Source: Thioclava arctica
GTDB lineage: Bacteria > Pseudomonadota > Alphaproteobacteria > Rhodobacterales > Rhodobacteraceae
Assembly (NCBI RefSeq): GCF_040892615.1
Contig: NZ_JBFRYC010000001.1
Coordinates: forward strand, 1-64,000
Direction of reading: 5' to 3'
Length of the DNA: 64,000 bases
Below are positions 39,135 through 48,466 of this stretch, one piece after another (the stretch's first letter is position 1; every line of letters starts with the position of its first letter). The notes beneath the pieces are model-generated. The model saw nothing but the letters and a program-made list of their open reading frames with translations. It was not told where the DNA came from and searched no databases. A program made the translations under genes and the position numbers.

Positions 39135-40092
39135 AGGTTTCTCCCATCAGCGCGCGGCCCCGATCTGCGCGCAGGTTGCGCGCCAGCAGATCCATCACCG
39201 CCATGCGCACCGCCACGCCCATCTCGACCTGTTCCTGAATGACCGAGCGGTTGATGTCATCGGCAATCGTGCCATCGATTTCCACGCCCCGGTTCATCGG
39301 GCCGGGATGCATCACGATCGCGTCGTCCTTGGCAAAGGCCAGCTTTTCCGCGTCCAATCCGTAGCGGTGGAAATATTCGCGCTCAGACGGGATAAACCCG
39401 CCATCCATGCGCTCGCGCTGAAGGCGCAGCATCATCACCACATCCGCGCCCTTGAGCCCCTCGCGCATGTCGTCATAGACCTCGCAGCCAAACTCGGCTA
39501 CGCCTGCGGGCATCAGGGTCGGGGGCGCAATCAGGCGCACGCGGTTCTCCATCTTGCCCAGCAACAACAGGTTAGAGCGCGCGACACGCGAATGCGCGAC
39601 ATCGCCACAAATCGCGACGGTCAGGCGATGGATGCGCCCCTTTTCACGCCGGATCGTCAGCGCATCCAGTAGCGCCTGCGTGGGGTGTTCATGCTTGCCA
39701 TCACCGGCATTGATCACTGCGCATTCGACCTTTTGCGCCAGCAGATCCACCGCCCCCGAGCTACCATGACGCACCACCAGCAAATCGGGATGCATCGCGT
39801 TCAGTGTTAGCGCCGTGTCGATCAGCGTCTCGCCCTTTTTGACCGAGCTCGTCTGCATCGCCATGTTCATCACATCCGCGCCCAGCCGCTTGCCCGCCAG
39901 CTCAAAACTCGCCTGCGTGCGTGTCGAATTTTCAAAGAACATGTTGATCTGCGTCATGCCCGCCAAGGCATCGGTCTTTTTCACCGTGCGGCGGTTCAAA
40001 TCGACATATTGATCGGCCAAGTCGAGAACGGTGCGGATATCTTCGGGGCTCAGATGCTCGATCCCCAGAAGGTGGCGTGGGCGAAAGGCCAT
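39127..40092 (-). CDS. pyrB: Aspartate carbamoyltransferase catalytic subunit
   Basis: It condenses carbamoyl phosphate with aspartate in pyrimidine synthesis. The product is 321 residues. The carbamoyl-phosphate loop FFENSTRTQASFE, the HPTQALLDAL motif, and MHPGPMNRGVEI are intact. No pyrI regulatory gene is present. Together with the neighbouring inactive dihydroorotase this suggests the dodecameric class of enzyme, by analogy. It is the first gene of a reverse operon and is divergent from the glycosylase gene. Confidence 0.95.
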   Translation of the reverse strand: MAFRPRHLLGIEHLSPEDIRTVLDLADQYVDLNRRTVKKTDALAGMTQINMFFENSTRTQASFELAGKRLGADVMNMAMQTSSVKKGETLIDTALTLNAMHPDLLVVRHGSSGAVDLLAQKVECAVINAGDGKHEHPTQALLDALTIRREKGRIHRLTVAICGDVAHSRVARSNLLLLGKMENRVRLIAPPTLMPAGVAEFGCEVYDDMREGLKGADVVMMLRLQRERMDGGFIPSEREYFHRYGLDAEKLAFAKDDAIVMHPGPMNRGVEIDGTIADDINRSVIQEQVEMGVAVRMAVMDLLARNLRADRGRALMGETYV

Positions 40093-40189
40093 GCGAATGC
40101 TCCGTTTTGGACTAAGGGCGCTTATGGCAAAAGGGGGCGCGCGCGTCCAGCCGCTTTACCGCAGCAGCGCGCGCGCGTAACTTGGCGCG

Positions 40190-41014
40190 ATGGAGACTCA
40201 CGCGCCACCCGAACTCGACTATTACGCCGCATTGGCTGCCCTTGAGTGGCAGCTTGAGATGGGCGTGGATACTGCGATTGGCGATGATCCGGTGGATTGC
40301 TACGCGCTGCCCGAAAAGCGGGTCGAGGCTAAACCCGACACGCCCGATCTCGCGCCCGGTGCGAGTGCTTTGCCCCCCGTGGCCGAGGCCGCGCAAATGT
40401 CTGGCCCCGATCCGCTGGCGCAGGCGCGCGAATTGGCAGGTCAGGCAGACTCGCTCGAGACATTGCGCGACGCGATTGATCGCTATGATCTGTGCGATCT
40501 TAAGAAAGGCGCGCGCAGCACGGTCTTTGGTGATGGCCATCCCAGCGCCCGCGTGATGGTGATCGGCGAGGCTCCGGGGCGCGAGGAAGATCAAAGAGGG
40601 CTGCCCTTTGTCGGGCGCGAGGGCGCGTTGCTGACTGCGATGTTTGCCGCAATCGGTTTGGCGCGTGACGCGGCGGATGCGCAAAGCGCGCTGTATCTGA
40701 CCACCGTCGTGCCGTGGCGTACGCTGGGCTATCGCGATCCCGAGCCCGAGGATATCGCGCGGATGCTGCCCTTCCTTGCGCGCCATGTCGATCTGGTCGA
40801 TCCCGATCTGGTGGTGTTGATGGGCAACGCGCCCTGTCAGGCGGGATTGGGCAAGCGCGGCATCACCCGGCTGCGCGGCACATGGGCGCAGGCCTTTGGG
40901 CGACCCGCGCTGGCCATGGTGCATCCCACCCAGTTGCTGCGCAATCCGGCCGCCAAGCGCGAGGCCTGGGCGGACCTGCTTTCGCTGCGCGCGCGGCTTG
41001 ATCAGCAGGGCTAG
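40190..41014 (+). CDS. Uracil-DNA glycosylase, family-4-like, with degenerate Fe-S cysteines
   Basis: The product is 274 residues. An N-terminal extension of about 100 residues precedes the UDG fold. The active-site motif GEAPGREEDQRGLPFVGREG and the second motif MVHPTQLLRNPAAK match family 4 (SPO1 polymerase-like). Family-4 enzymes carry four cysteines for a [4Fe-4S] cluster. Here only CDL near the domain start looks retained; the later positions read VVPWRT and RMLPFL, without Cys. It either lacks the cluster or belongs to a variant subfamily. Confidence 0.8.
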   Translation: METHAPPELDYYAALAALEWQLEMGVDTAIGDDPVDCYALPEKRVEAKPDTPDLAPGASALPPVAEAAQMSGPDPLAQARELAGQADSLETLRDAIDRYDLCDLKKGARSTVFGDGHPSARVMVIGEAPGREEDQRGLPFVGREGALLTAMFAAIGLARDAADAQSALYLTTVVPWRTLGYRDPEPEDIARMLPFLARHVDLVDPDLVVLMGNAPCQAGLGKRGITRLRGTWAQAFGRPALAMVHPTQLLRNPAAKREAWADLLSLRARLDQQG

Positions 41015-41174
41015 GGCGCGCCAAACAGTCGCATAATTGTGAAAAAGTGACGGACGTGGCGCCTTGCCGCGTAGAGAAAGATGTTCCCTGCCCCTATTTC
41101 AGCAAGGTAACATGTTCTCGCGCGACCGTGGGTGTTTGTGATTGACGCCTGCCATGGATGAAACTGGAGACGAC

Positions 41175-42635
41175 ATGCGGTTCCTGACCCGCTCCCTGAT
41201 GGGGCTGTTTTTGCTGGCTTTGACGCTTGGCCTTTTGGCGATGGGCGGGTTTTCGATTTTCAAGGCGAGCGAGGCGCGCAAGGCCAGTGCAGGGCGCGCG
41301 CCAACCGCGCGCGAACGCGTGTTTGCGGCCAATGTGATGGCGGTGGAGTTCACCACGCTTTCACCCACCCTGACCGCCTATGGCGAGGTGCAATCGACCC
41401 GCGAGCTGGAGCTGCGCGTAGCCAGCGGCGGCACGATCATTGAACTGGCCCCCGACTTCAAAGACGGCGCGCGTGTCGAGAAGGGCGCGCTTTTGGTCAA
41501 GCTGGACCCCGCCGAGGCCAAGGCGGCACGCGACAGTGCGGTGGCGTCAGTTTCGGAAGCAGAGGCCGCATTGGCGCAGGCAGAGCGCGGGCTGGTGATT
41601 TCGCGCGATGATGTGGTGGCCGCGCAGCGTCAGGCCGATCTGCGCCTCAAGGCACTGACGCGTCAGCAGTCGCTGTCGGATCGGGGCGTGGGGGCGACGG
41701 CGACGCTGGAAACCTCGGAACTGGCGGTATCGGCAGCAGAGCAAGCGGTGCTCAATCGGCGCTCGGCATTGTCCACCGCGCAGGCGCAGCTGGACAGCGC
41801 GCGCACCGGGCTGACCCGCGCCAAAATTACCCTGAGCGAGGCCGAGCGCAAACTGCGCGACACTGAAATCCGGGCCGAATTCACCGGCCGTCTGGCGGAT
41901 GTGACGGGTGTTCAGGGCGGGCTGGTGTCCAACAATGAAATGCTTGGAACTCTGATTGATCCGAATGCGCTGGAAGTGGCGTTTCGCGTCTCGACCGGGC
42001 AATTTTTCCGCCTGACCGACGTGCTGGGCGATCTGCGCGATCTGGCGGTCACGATCTCGCTGGATGGGGCCGATGGCGCGGTAGAGGCGAAAGGCGTGCT
42101 GTCACGGGTGTCGGCTGCGGTCGAGGCCGGGGTGACGGGGCGGTTGTTGTTTGCAACGATCGCGCAGGGCGCGCGCGGGTTGCGCCCCGGCGATTTCGTC
42201 ACTGTGCGTCTGGACGAGCCGGCGCTGGAGAACGTGGCTGAAATCCCGGCGGCGGCGGTGGATGCGCAAAGCACGGTTTTGGTGCTGGGCCCCGAAGACC
42301 GCCTGGAAAGCGCGCCCGTCGACGTGCTGCGCCGTCAGGGCGACAATGTGATCATTCGCGCCGCGTTCAAAGCCGGGACCGAGATCGTGACCGAACGCAC
42401 GCCGCTTTTGGGCCGTGGGATCAAGTTGCGCCCGATGCGCGCGGGCCAGTCCGACACGACCGCGCCTGTCGATAAGGTCAAGCTTGACGATCAACGTCGC
42501 GCCAAGCTGGTCGCCTTTGTCCAAAGCAATACCAAGATGCCCGACACTGCCAAGAAACGCCTTCTGGCAGAGCTGACGCAAGACGAAGTGCCCCTTGCCA
42601 CAGTCGAGAAACTTGAATCTCGGATCGGGGGGTAA
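41175..42635 (+). CDS. RND efflux periplasmic adaptor (membrane fusion protein)
   Basis: The product is 486 residues from the ATG at 41175, with GGAG 6 bases upstream. An N-terminal membrane anchor (about residues 5-30) is followed by a biotinyl-lipoyl half-motif (GGTIIELAPDFKDGARVEKG), a long coiled-coil hairpin of about 120 residues with many Ala, Glu and Leu, and beta-barrel domains. A C-terminal stretch of about 60 residues is an extra. It works with the pump gene that follows after 1 base. Confidence 0.85.
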   Translation: MRFLTRSLMGLFLLALTLGLLAMGGFSIFKASEARKASAGRAPTARERVFAANVMAVEFTTLSPTLTAYGEVQSTRELELRVASGGTIIELAPDFKDGARVEKGALLVKLDPAEAKAARDSAVASVSEAEAALAQAERGLVISRDDVVAAQRQADLRLKALTRQQSLSDRGVGATATLETSELAVSAAEQAVLNRRSALSTAQAQLDSARTGLTRAKITLSEAERKLRDTEIRAEFTGRLADVTGVQGGLVSNNEMLGTLIDPNALEVAFRVSTGQFFRLTDVLGDLRDLAVTISLDGADGAVEAKGVLSRVSAAVEAGVTGRLLFATIAQGARGLRPGDFVTVRLDEPALENVAEIPAAAVDAQSTVLVLGPEDRLESAPVDVLRRQGDNVIIRAAFKAGTEIVTERTPLLGRGIKLRPMRAGQSDTTAPVDKVKLDDQRRAKLVAFVQSNTKMPDTAKKRLLAELTQDEVPLATVEKLESRIGG

Positions 42636-42636
42636 C

Positions 42637-45600
42637 ATGGCCGATCCCAACACCACCAAGGGCCTGCCCGAATCGCGCGGCCTGATCGGCCTGTTCACGC
42701 GCCACGCCACGCTGGCCAATATCGTGCTGGTGGTCATGCTCTGTGCAGGGATCGTGGCGGTGCCACGGATGCGCGCGCAATTCTTCCCCGACTCGGTCGA
42801 GGAATCGATCACCGTTTCGGTGAAATGGGATGGCGCGGGCGCCGAAGAGGTGGACCGCGCGATTGTGCAGGTGCTGGAACCCTCGCTGATCTCGGTGGAG
42901 GGGGTGGAAAACTCCGAAAGCCGGGCCTCAGAAGGATCGGCGCGCATCACGCTGGATTTCGAACCCAGTTGGGATATGTCGCGCGCCGTCAATGACGTGG
43001 AAAACGCGCTGGCCACGGCGGGCGATCTGCCCGAAGGCGCCGAAGACCCCGAAGTTGCGCGTGGCGTCTGGCGCGATACGGTCACCGATCTGGTGATCAC
43101 CGGGCCGCTGTCGCCCGAACAGCTGGGGCGGCTGGGCGATGAGACGGTCGTGCGGCTGTATCAGCAAGGGGTGACGCGCACCTCGCTGGCCGGGATTGCC
43201 GCGCCTGAGACGGTGGTCGAAGTGCCCACCGTCTCGATGATGGCCCATGACGTGACGCTGACCCAGATCATCAACGTGATCGCGGCCGAATCCGCCACCG
43301 ATCCTGCTGGCGATGTCGCGGGTGGCGCCGCGCGCGTCACCACCGGGACCGAGCGGCGCACCGCCCCCGAGATTGCCGCATTGGTGATCCGAACCGAGGC
43401 GGACGGCTCTCAGCTTACTGTGGGCGATGTGGCCACGGTGCGCGTCGATGGCGGCGATCGCGCGCGCGCCTATTATGTCGGCGATCACCCGGCGGTGGTG
43501 ATCAATGTCGCGCGCTCTGCGGCGGGCGATGCGATTGCGATCCAGAAAAAGGTCGAATCCGTGATCGCGCAGATGCAGCCGACGCTGCCTGCGGGCACCT
43601 CGATGGATCTGGTGCGCACCCGCTCGGATAAGATTACGCAACGTCTGGATCTGCTGTTGAACAACGGCATTTTAGGCTTGGGTCTGGTGCTGGCGCTGCT
43701 GTTCCTATTTCTCAATGCGCGCACCGCGTTCTGGGTCGCGATGGGGATTCCGACCTCGATGGCGGCGGCTTTGGCGGTGATGTATTTTTCCGGCATGACG
43801 CTGAACATGATTTCGATCTTTGCGTTGATTTTGACGCTGGGGATCGTGGTTGATGATGCGATTGTGGTGGGCGAGCATGCCGATTTCCGCGCGCGCCATC
43901 TGGGCGAGGCCCCGGTGATTGCGGCGGAACGCGGCGCGCGGCGCATGGCCGCCCCGGTCTTTGCCTCGACGCTGACGACGGTGATTGCTTTTGCGGGGCT
44001 GACCGTGATTGGCGGACGCATGGGCAATATGATTGTCGATATACCCTATACCGTTATCGCGGTGCTGCTGGCCTCGTTGGTCGAGTGTTTCCTGATCCTG
44101 CCCAATCACATGAGCCATGCGCTGGCCCATAGTTCGGATCAGAAATGGTATGACTGGCCCTCGCGCAAGGTGAATGCGGGGCTGGACTGGTTCCGTGGTC
44201 GGGTGATGAAGCCGCTGACGCGCGCGGTGGTCAAGCTGCGCTATCCGGTGATTGCAGCGGCAATTGCGCTGCTGGCGTGGCAGGTGTCTTTCGTCATTTC
44301 GGGCAAGGTGCAATGGCGCTTTTTTAACCCGCCCGAACAAAGCACGGTGAACGGCGCGTTTTCCATGGTCGAAGGGGCGACACGCGCGGACACGATTGAA
44401 ATGATGCGCATGATGCAGGTCACGATTGACCGCGTCGCCAAGGAATTCGCCGATGAATACGGCGTCAATCCGGTGGAATATGCGATTGCGCAGATCGGGG
44501 GGGCGTCGGGACGTAGTTTGGCCTCGGCGGATACCAAGGATACCGATTTGCTGGGCTCGATCTCGATTGAGGTGCTCGACCCCGATTACCGGCCCTATTC
44601 CAGCTTTGATTTCGTCTCGCGCCTGCAAGACGAGGTGCCGCGCCTGCCCTTGGTCGAAGAGATCAGCTTTCGCCGCTTCCGCGCGGGCGGGGCGGATGAC
44701 GGGATTGCGGTGCAATTCGCGGGGGCCAGCACGCGTGAGTTGAAAAACGCCGCCGAAGATTTCAAAACCGCGCTGGCGCAATTCCCCGAAGTGTCGGCGG
44801 TCGAAGATAACCTCGCCTATGACAAGCAGGAACTGACGCTGGACCTGACGCCGCAGGGCGAGGCGCTGGGCTTTGATATTGCGACTTTGGGGCGTGAGTT
44901 GCGCGCGCGCCTGAACGGGACCGAGGCGGCGAGTTTCCCCGACGGGGTGCGCTCGGCCACGATTCGGGTGGAGCTGCCCGAACGCGAATTGGCGGCCGAT
45001 TTCATCGAACGGATGCAGCTGCGCACGCCTGCGGGCAAATGGGTGCCGCTGGCCGATATCGTCTCGGTGCGTTCGCAAACCGGATTTTCCACGATCCGGC
45101 GCGAAGACGGGGTGCGCCAAGTCTCGGTCACGGGCGATATCTCCGAGGATGACCCGGCACGCGCCAATGAGATCACCCGCCAGATCGAAGAGCAAATCTT
45201 GCCCCGTATCGCGGAAGAACGCGGCGTGGCTTGGGTGATGGCAGGACAGGCTCAGCAAGAGCGCGATTTCATGTCGGATGCGCTGGTCGGTCTGACCATG
45301 TGCCTTGTCGGGATTTATATCGTGCTGGCGTGGATTTTCGCCAGTTGGACACGCCCTATCGTCGTGATGTCGGTGATCCCGTTTGGCGCTGTCGGCGCGA
45401 TCTGGGGCCATTACGTCTGGCAGATGCCGATGTCGATGTTTGCTGTCGTCGGCGGGATCGGGATGATCGGGATCATCATCAACGATGCTATCGTGCTGAT
45501 CTCGACGGTGGATGAATATGCCGAAAAACGCGGCATGGTGCCCGCGATCGTAGATGCGGTATCAGACCGTCTGCGCCCGGTCTTGCTGACCACGGCGACC

Positions 45601-46005
45601 ACTGTTCTCGGGCTTGCGCCGCTGCTTTATGAGCAATCGAGTTCGGCGCTGTTTCTGAAATCCACGGTGATCACGCTGGTCTATGGGCTTGGATTCGGGA
45701 TGATCATCGTGTTGTTCGTGGTGCCCGCGATGTTGGCCATTCAGCTTGATTTCGGGCGTCAGATCACGGCGGTGCGCCATGGCGCGCGGGTGCTGCGGTT
45801 GCGCGGCGTCTTGGCCGGAGTGGCCGCGCTGCTGGTGGTTGGTTTCGTGATCACGCTGGGGCGGGCGATGCTGGATGGCGGGGCTTTGATGCCCGCTTTC
45901 GCAGGCTTTGCGCTGATCTCTGCGATGATCGTGATCGGGGCGGGGATTATCGCACCGCGGTTGCTGCGCGGTCATATTCGCCACATTGCGCCACCCGAAG
46001 CTTAA
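42637..46005 (+). CDS. RND-family multidrug efflux pump, AcrB-like
   Basis: The product is 1122 residues, long for the family. Twelve membrane segments in two sets of one plus five surround two large periplasmic loops. VDDAIVVGEHADFR in TM4 keeps the two aspartates of the proton relay. LFLFLNARTAFWVAMGIP and FGAVGAIWGHYV also match. Proton-driven export of hydrophobic or toxic compounds is expected. No outer-membrane channel or regulator gene is adjacent, so it must use a TolC encoded elsewhere. Confidence 0.92.
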   Translation: MADPNTTKGLPESRGLIGLFTRHATLANIVLVVMLCAGIVAVPRMRAQFFPDSVEESITVSVKWDGAGAEEVDRAIVQVLEPSLISVEGVENSESRASEGSARITLDFEPSWDMSRAVNDVENALATAGDLPEGAEDPEVARGVWRDTVTDLVITGPLSPEQLGRLGDETVVRLYQQGVTRTSLAGIAAPETVVEVPTVSMMAHDVTLTQIINVIAAESATDPAGDVAGGAARVTTGTERRTAPEIAALVIRTEADGSQLTVGDVATVRVDGGDRARAYYVGDHPAVVINVARSAAGDAIAIQKKVESVIAQMQPTLPAGTSMDLVRTRSDKITQRLDLLLNNGILGLGLVLALLFLFLNARTAFWVAMGIPTSMAAALAVMYFSGMTLNMISIFALILTLGIVVDDAIVVGEHADFRARHLGEAPVIAAERGARRMAAPVFASTLTTVIAFAGLTVIGGRMGNMIVDIPYTVIAVLLASLVECFLILPNHMSHALAHSSDQKWYDWPSRKVNAGLDWFRGRVMKPLTRAVVKLRYPVIAAAIALLAWQVSFVISGKVQWRFFNPPEQSTVNGAFSMVEGATRADTIEMMRMMQVTIDRVAKEFADEYGVNPVEYAIAQIGGASGRSLASADTKDTDLLGSISIEVLDPDYRPYSSFDFVSRLQDEVPRLPLVEEISFRRFRAGGADDGIAVQFAGASTRELKNAAEDFKTALAQFPEVSAVEDNLAYDKQELTLDLTPQGEALGFDIATLGRELRARLNGTEAASFPDGVRSATIRVELPERELAADFIERMQLRTPAGKWVPLADIVSVRSQTGFSTIRREDGVRQVSVTGDISEDDPARANEITRQIEEQILPRIAEERGVAWVMAGQAQQERDFMSDALVGLTMCLVGIYIVLAWIFASWTRPIVVMSVIPFGAVGAIWGHYVWQMPMSMFAVVGGIGMIGIIINDAIVLISTVDEYAEKRGMVPAIVDAVSDRLRPVLLTTATTVLGLAPLLYEQSSSALFLKSTVITLVYGLGFGMIIVLFVVPAMLAIQLDFGRQITAVRHGARVLRLRGVLAGVAALLVVGFVITLGRAMLDGGALMPAFAGFALISAMIVIGAGIIAPRLLRGHIRHIAPPEA

Positions 46006-46029
46006 GACTTGGGCGGGGGCCTGACGCGG

Positions 46030-46845
46030 TTACTCGGTGCAGCCGTCGATCTGCACTGCGCCGCGATCTGACAGCACGGTGATGCGCAGATCGCTGAGAT
46101 CGAGGTCAAAGGGTTTCGCCTCGGGCGGCACGAAATCGGCCGAGGCGATCAGCATATTGCCCTCGCGATGGCTGCTGCTTTCTGACACCCAGACCGGGGT
46201 TGAGCGCAGCTCGAACAAGGTGTCTTCGGGCCCGATTGCCGGGGGCAGTTCAAGACGCGCGGTCAGATTGACACCATCGCGCACCGGTTTGATTTCACAA
46301 TGCACCTGAGCAGAAATCGTTTTCGGCTCGGCATCCAGCGCGGCCTCGATTTGCGGGTCGTGCTGGCCCTTGCCATCAAGATGGGCGCGCAAATTCAGCG
46401 AGACAGGCACACATATCTGGTCGCAAATGCCAATCGTCGCATGCGCGTCCAGATCGACGGGTTTGCTCGCATCCTTGGGGGTGATCGTAATCGGCAAAAG
46501 CAGGTCGCCGTGATAGCCGATCGTGCGCATTCCGGCAGAGTCAAACACCTCCGGCGTAGGCCAATGCAGCGCAATATTTGCTACGTTTTCAGAGTCTTGG
46601 AAGTCTATCTGCGGCGGGATTCCGGCATCGCCGGGCGCGCGCCAATAGGTCTTCCATCCCGGTTCAAGCGCAATCGAGAGACCTGCGACACGAGTGCCAT
46701 CCGCGCGCATCCAGCCGCTCAGCAACTGCGCGCCCTCCAGCCCCGGCGGGGGCGGCGGGGCGGGGTGCTCTTGGCTTTGCTGGGCCGAGGCCATAGGGGC
46801 GTGCGCGGCAAGGGTGAGGGCGAGAACGGGTAAGATGCGGGTCAT
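46030..46845 (-). CDS. Periplasmic DsbD N-terminal-domain protein
   Basis: The product is 271 residues with a signal peptide (ALTLAAHAPMASA). It matches the DsbD_N type of domain (PGWKTYWRAPGDAGIPPQID). A cysteine pair sits in GICDQICVPV. In DsbD this domain passes electrons from the membrane part to periplasmic thiol proteins. Here no DsbD membrane or thioredoxin part is attached or adjacent, so its partner is unknown. It is convergent with the RND pump gene. Confidence 0.8.
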   Translation of the reverse strand: MTRILPVLALTLAAHAPMASAQQSQEHPAPPPPPGLEGAQLLSGWMRADGTRVAGLSIALEPGWKTYWRAPGDAGIPPQIDFQDSENVANIALHWPTPEVFDSAGMRTIGYHGDLLLPITITPKDASKPVDLDAHATIGICDQICVPVSLNLRAHLDGKGQHDPQIEAALDAEPKTISAQVHCEIKPVRDGVNLTARLELPPAIGPEDTLFELRSTPVWVSESSSHREGNMLIASADFVPPEAKPFDLDLSDLRITVLSDRGAVQIDGCTE

Positions 46846-47047
46846 CCGTCTTGGTTAAACTCACATTGCGCGCGACCAAAGTCACAAACGCGACAGAAGA
46901 CTGCAACAATTGCGCGCACCGGGCAGGCCGCAGCACCCGGCGCGCGGCGCGCCGTCTCACAAGGTTCCTGCGTCATCTGGACTTGAACCCACGCCCCGCC
47001 CGGACCACCTTAAGAGTAAGCGCATCCCGCGCGAGAGGTGTTTGGCG

Positions 47048-47608
47048 ATGGATTTGACCGGGAAACTGCTGATTGCGATGCCGGGAATGGGCGATCCGCG
47101 CTTTGAACATGCGGTTGTGGCTATTTGTGCGCACTCACCCGAGGGGGCGATGGGGTTGATCGTGAACAAGCCGTTGCCCTCGCCAGACTTGCCCGAACTG
47201 CTGCAAAATCTCGGCATCACGCCCGCAAATTCCGATCATGCAATCCACGCGCCGATTCTGTTTGGCGGCCCGGTTGAGACCGGTCGCGGCTTTGTGCTGC
47301 ATTCGCCCGATTGGGGCACACCCGAAGGGCAGATGCGAATCTCCGACCGGCTGCGCATGACCGGCACGCGCGATATTTTGGAAGATATCGCCGCTGGCTG
47401 TGGCCCGGATCGTGCGCTGATGGCGTTGGGCTATGCCGGCTGGGGACCGGGTCAGCTTGAGGCGGAGATTCTTGATAATGGCTGGCTGACGAGCGAGGGA
47501 GATGCCGATCTGGCGCTGGATGACGAATACGCCACGAAATGGACGCGCGCGCTTGCCGCGATCGGGGTTGATCCGCGCACGCTGTCTGCGGCGGCCGGTC
47601 ACGCCTGA
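47048..47608 (+). CDS. UPF0301 protein YqgE/AlgH
   Basis: The product is 186 residues from the ATG at 47048. The family start GKLLIAMPGMGDPRFEHAVV and the later LFGGPVETGRGFVLHS are diagnostic. YqgE is conserved in proteobacteria; it has been linked to alginate control in Pseudomonas, but its biochemical role is unknown. The 202 bases before it, from the DsbD_N gene, hold no gene and no convincing promoter. Confidence 0.92.
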   Translation: MDLTGKLLIAMPGMGDPRFEHAVVAICAHSPEGAMGLIVNKPLPSPDLPELLQNLGITPANSDHAIHAPILFGGPVETGRGFVLHSPDWGTPEGQMRISDRLRMTGTRDILEDIAAGCGPDRALMALGYAGWGPGQLEAEILDNGWLTSEGDADLALDDEYATKWTRALAAIGVDPRTLSAAAGHA

Positions 47609-47737
47609 GGGATAAGTGCGTGGGTGGCCATGCGGCAGCGGCATAGCGGGGCTGCAGGAAAATCTTGATGCAAGTCAACGCGGTGGTAACCATGACATGC
47701 GACACCAACGTCAAGCGAAACGAAAAGGATTTGTGAC

Positions 47738-48082
47738 ATGAGCTACAAAGCGAAGATTGACGAGATGCGCAACGAATTGCGCGTTATGGGCAAGTCGATT
47801 CCCGAGACGATGAGCGGCTTTGCCACGCTGTCCAAAGCGGTCAAAGACAACGGCCCGCTTGATGCCAAAACCAAGGAATTCATCGCGTTGGGCATGGCCG
47901 TCGTGCTGCGCTGCGAACCTTGCATCATGTTCCACACCGAAGAGCTAATGAAAACGGGCGCAACGCGTGAGGAATTGGGTGATGTGTTGGCCATGGCGAT
48001 CCAGATGGGCGGTGGCCCGGGCGTGATGTATGCCGGGCATGCCATGGCGTGCTGGGACGAGTTGGCGGCAGCCAAGGGCTGA
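47738..48082 (+). CDS. Carboxymuconolactone decarboxylase/AhpD-like protein
   Basis: The product is 114 residues. The AhpD-like redox motif is CEPCIMFHTEEL: a CxxC with the catalytic His four residues on. GGGPGVMYAGHAMACWDE is the typical C-terminal helix region. Small stand-alone members often have peroxidase-linked disulfide reductase activity. The substrate cannot be told. It is alone between two hairpins. Confidence 0.85.
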   Translation: MSYKAKIDEMRNELRVMGKSIPETMSGFATLSKAVKDNGPLDAKTKEFIALGMAVVLRCEPCIMFHTEELMKTGATREELGDVLAMAIQMGGGPGVMYAGHAMACWDELAAAKG

Positions 48083-48466
48083 TCTTTTCGAAACCTGTGA
48101 CATGTTGTCAGGCCCGCGGCGGAAGTCGCGGGCCGCTTCGTTTGGCTCCAAGTGCAATTCACAAGGCCGAATTTGGTGCAATATCTCGCACCTGTCGCCG
48201 CCCTCATCGCTTGGCCTTCTCCGCAAGCCCGATCATGGCGCAAAGTTGCCAAGAGCTTTTGTGCCCGGCGAAAACTTCATGTTGCAATGGGGTCTCAATG
48301 GCGATGGCATGATCATCGCTGCGGATTTCAGAAACGCCCAGTAAACATGCGGACCTTTCCTCGACCGGCAGGCTCTTGCTGGTGGTGCAGAAAAAGGCCC
48401 GGGTGCCCCGTGACAGTCGGGCCGTCTCATGAAAGCGTGAGCCAGTGCAGTATCAGGGAGCGGCGT
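48083..48466. other. 384-base gene-poor stretch
   Basis: No supported gene was found between the AhpD-like gene and the GH25 gene. It holds the terminator hairpin at 48111-48134, then unstructured sequence, then a smaller GGCCCG/CGGGCC stem near 48394-48413 shortly before the GH25 start. Forward frames run open through the region, but their translations look like noise. A small RNA cannot be excluded. Confidence 0.5.
48111..48141 (+). terminator. Hairpin terminator after the AhpD-like gene
   Basis: GGCCCGCG (48111-48118) pairs with CGCGGGCC (48127-48134) around an 8-base loop; a weak T-rich tail follows. Confidence 0.65.

Noticed and set aside
43705..45411. Long open frame antisense to the RND pump gene
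   Set aside because: Translation is rich in Arg, His and Gln without any domain; it mirrors the codon pattern of the pump gene.
46970..47020. tRNA-like pattern on the reverse strand (GGGTTCAAGTCC and CTCTTAA)
   Set aside because: The apparent T-loop has no 5-bp stem, the anticodon-like segment has no matching stem, and no acceptor stem or CCA is present.
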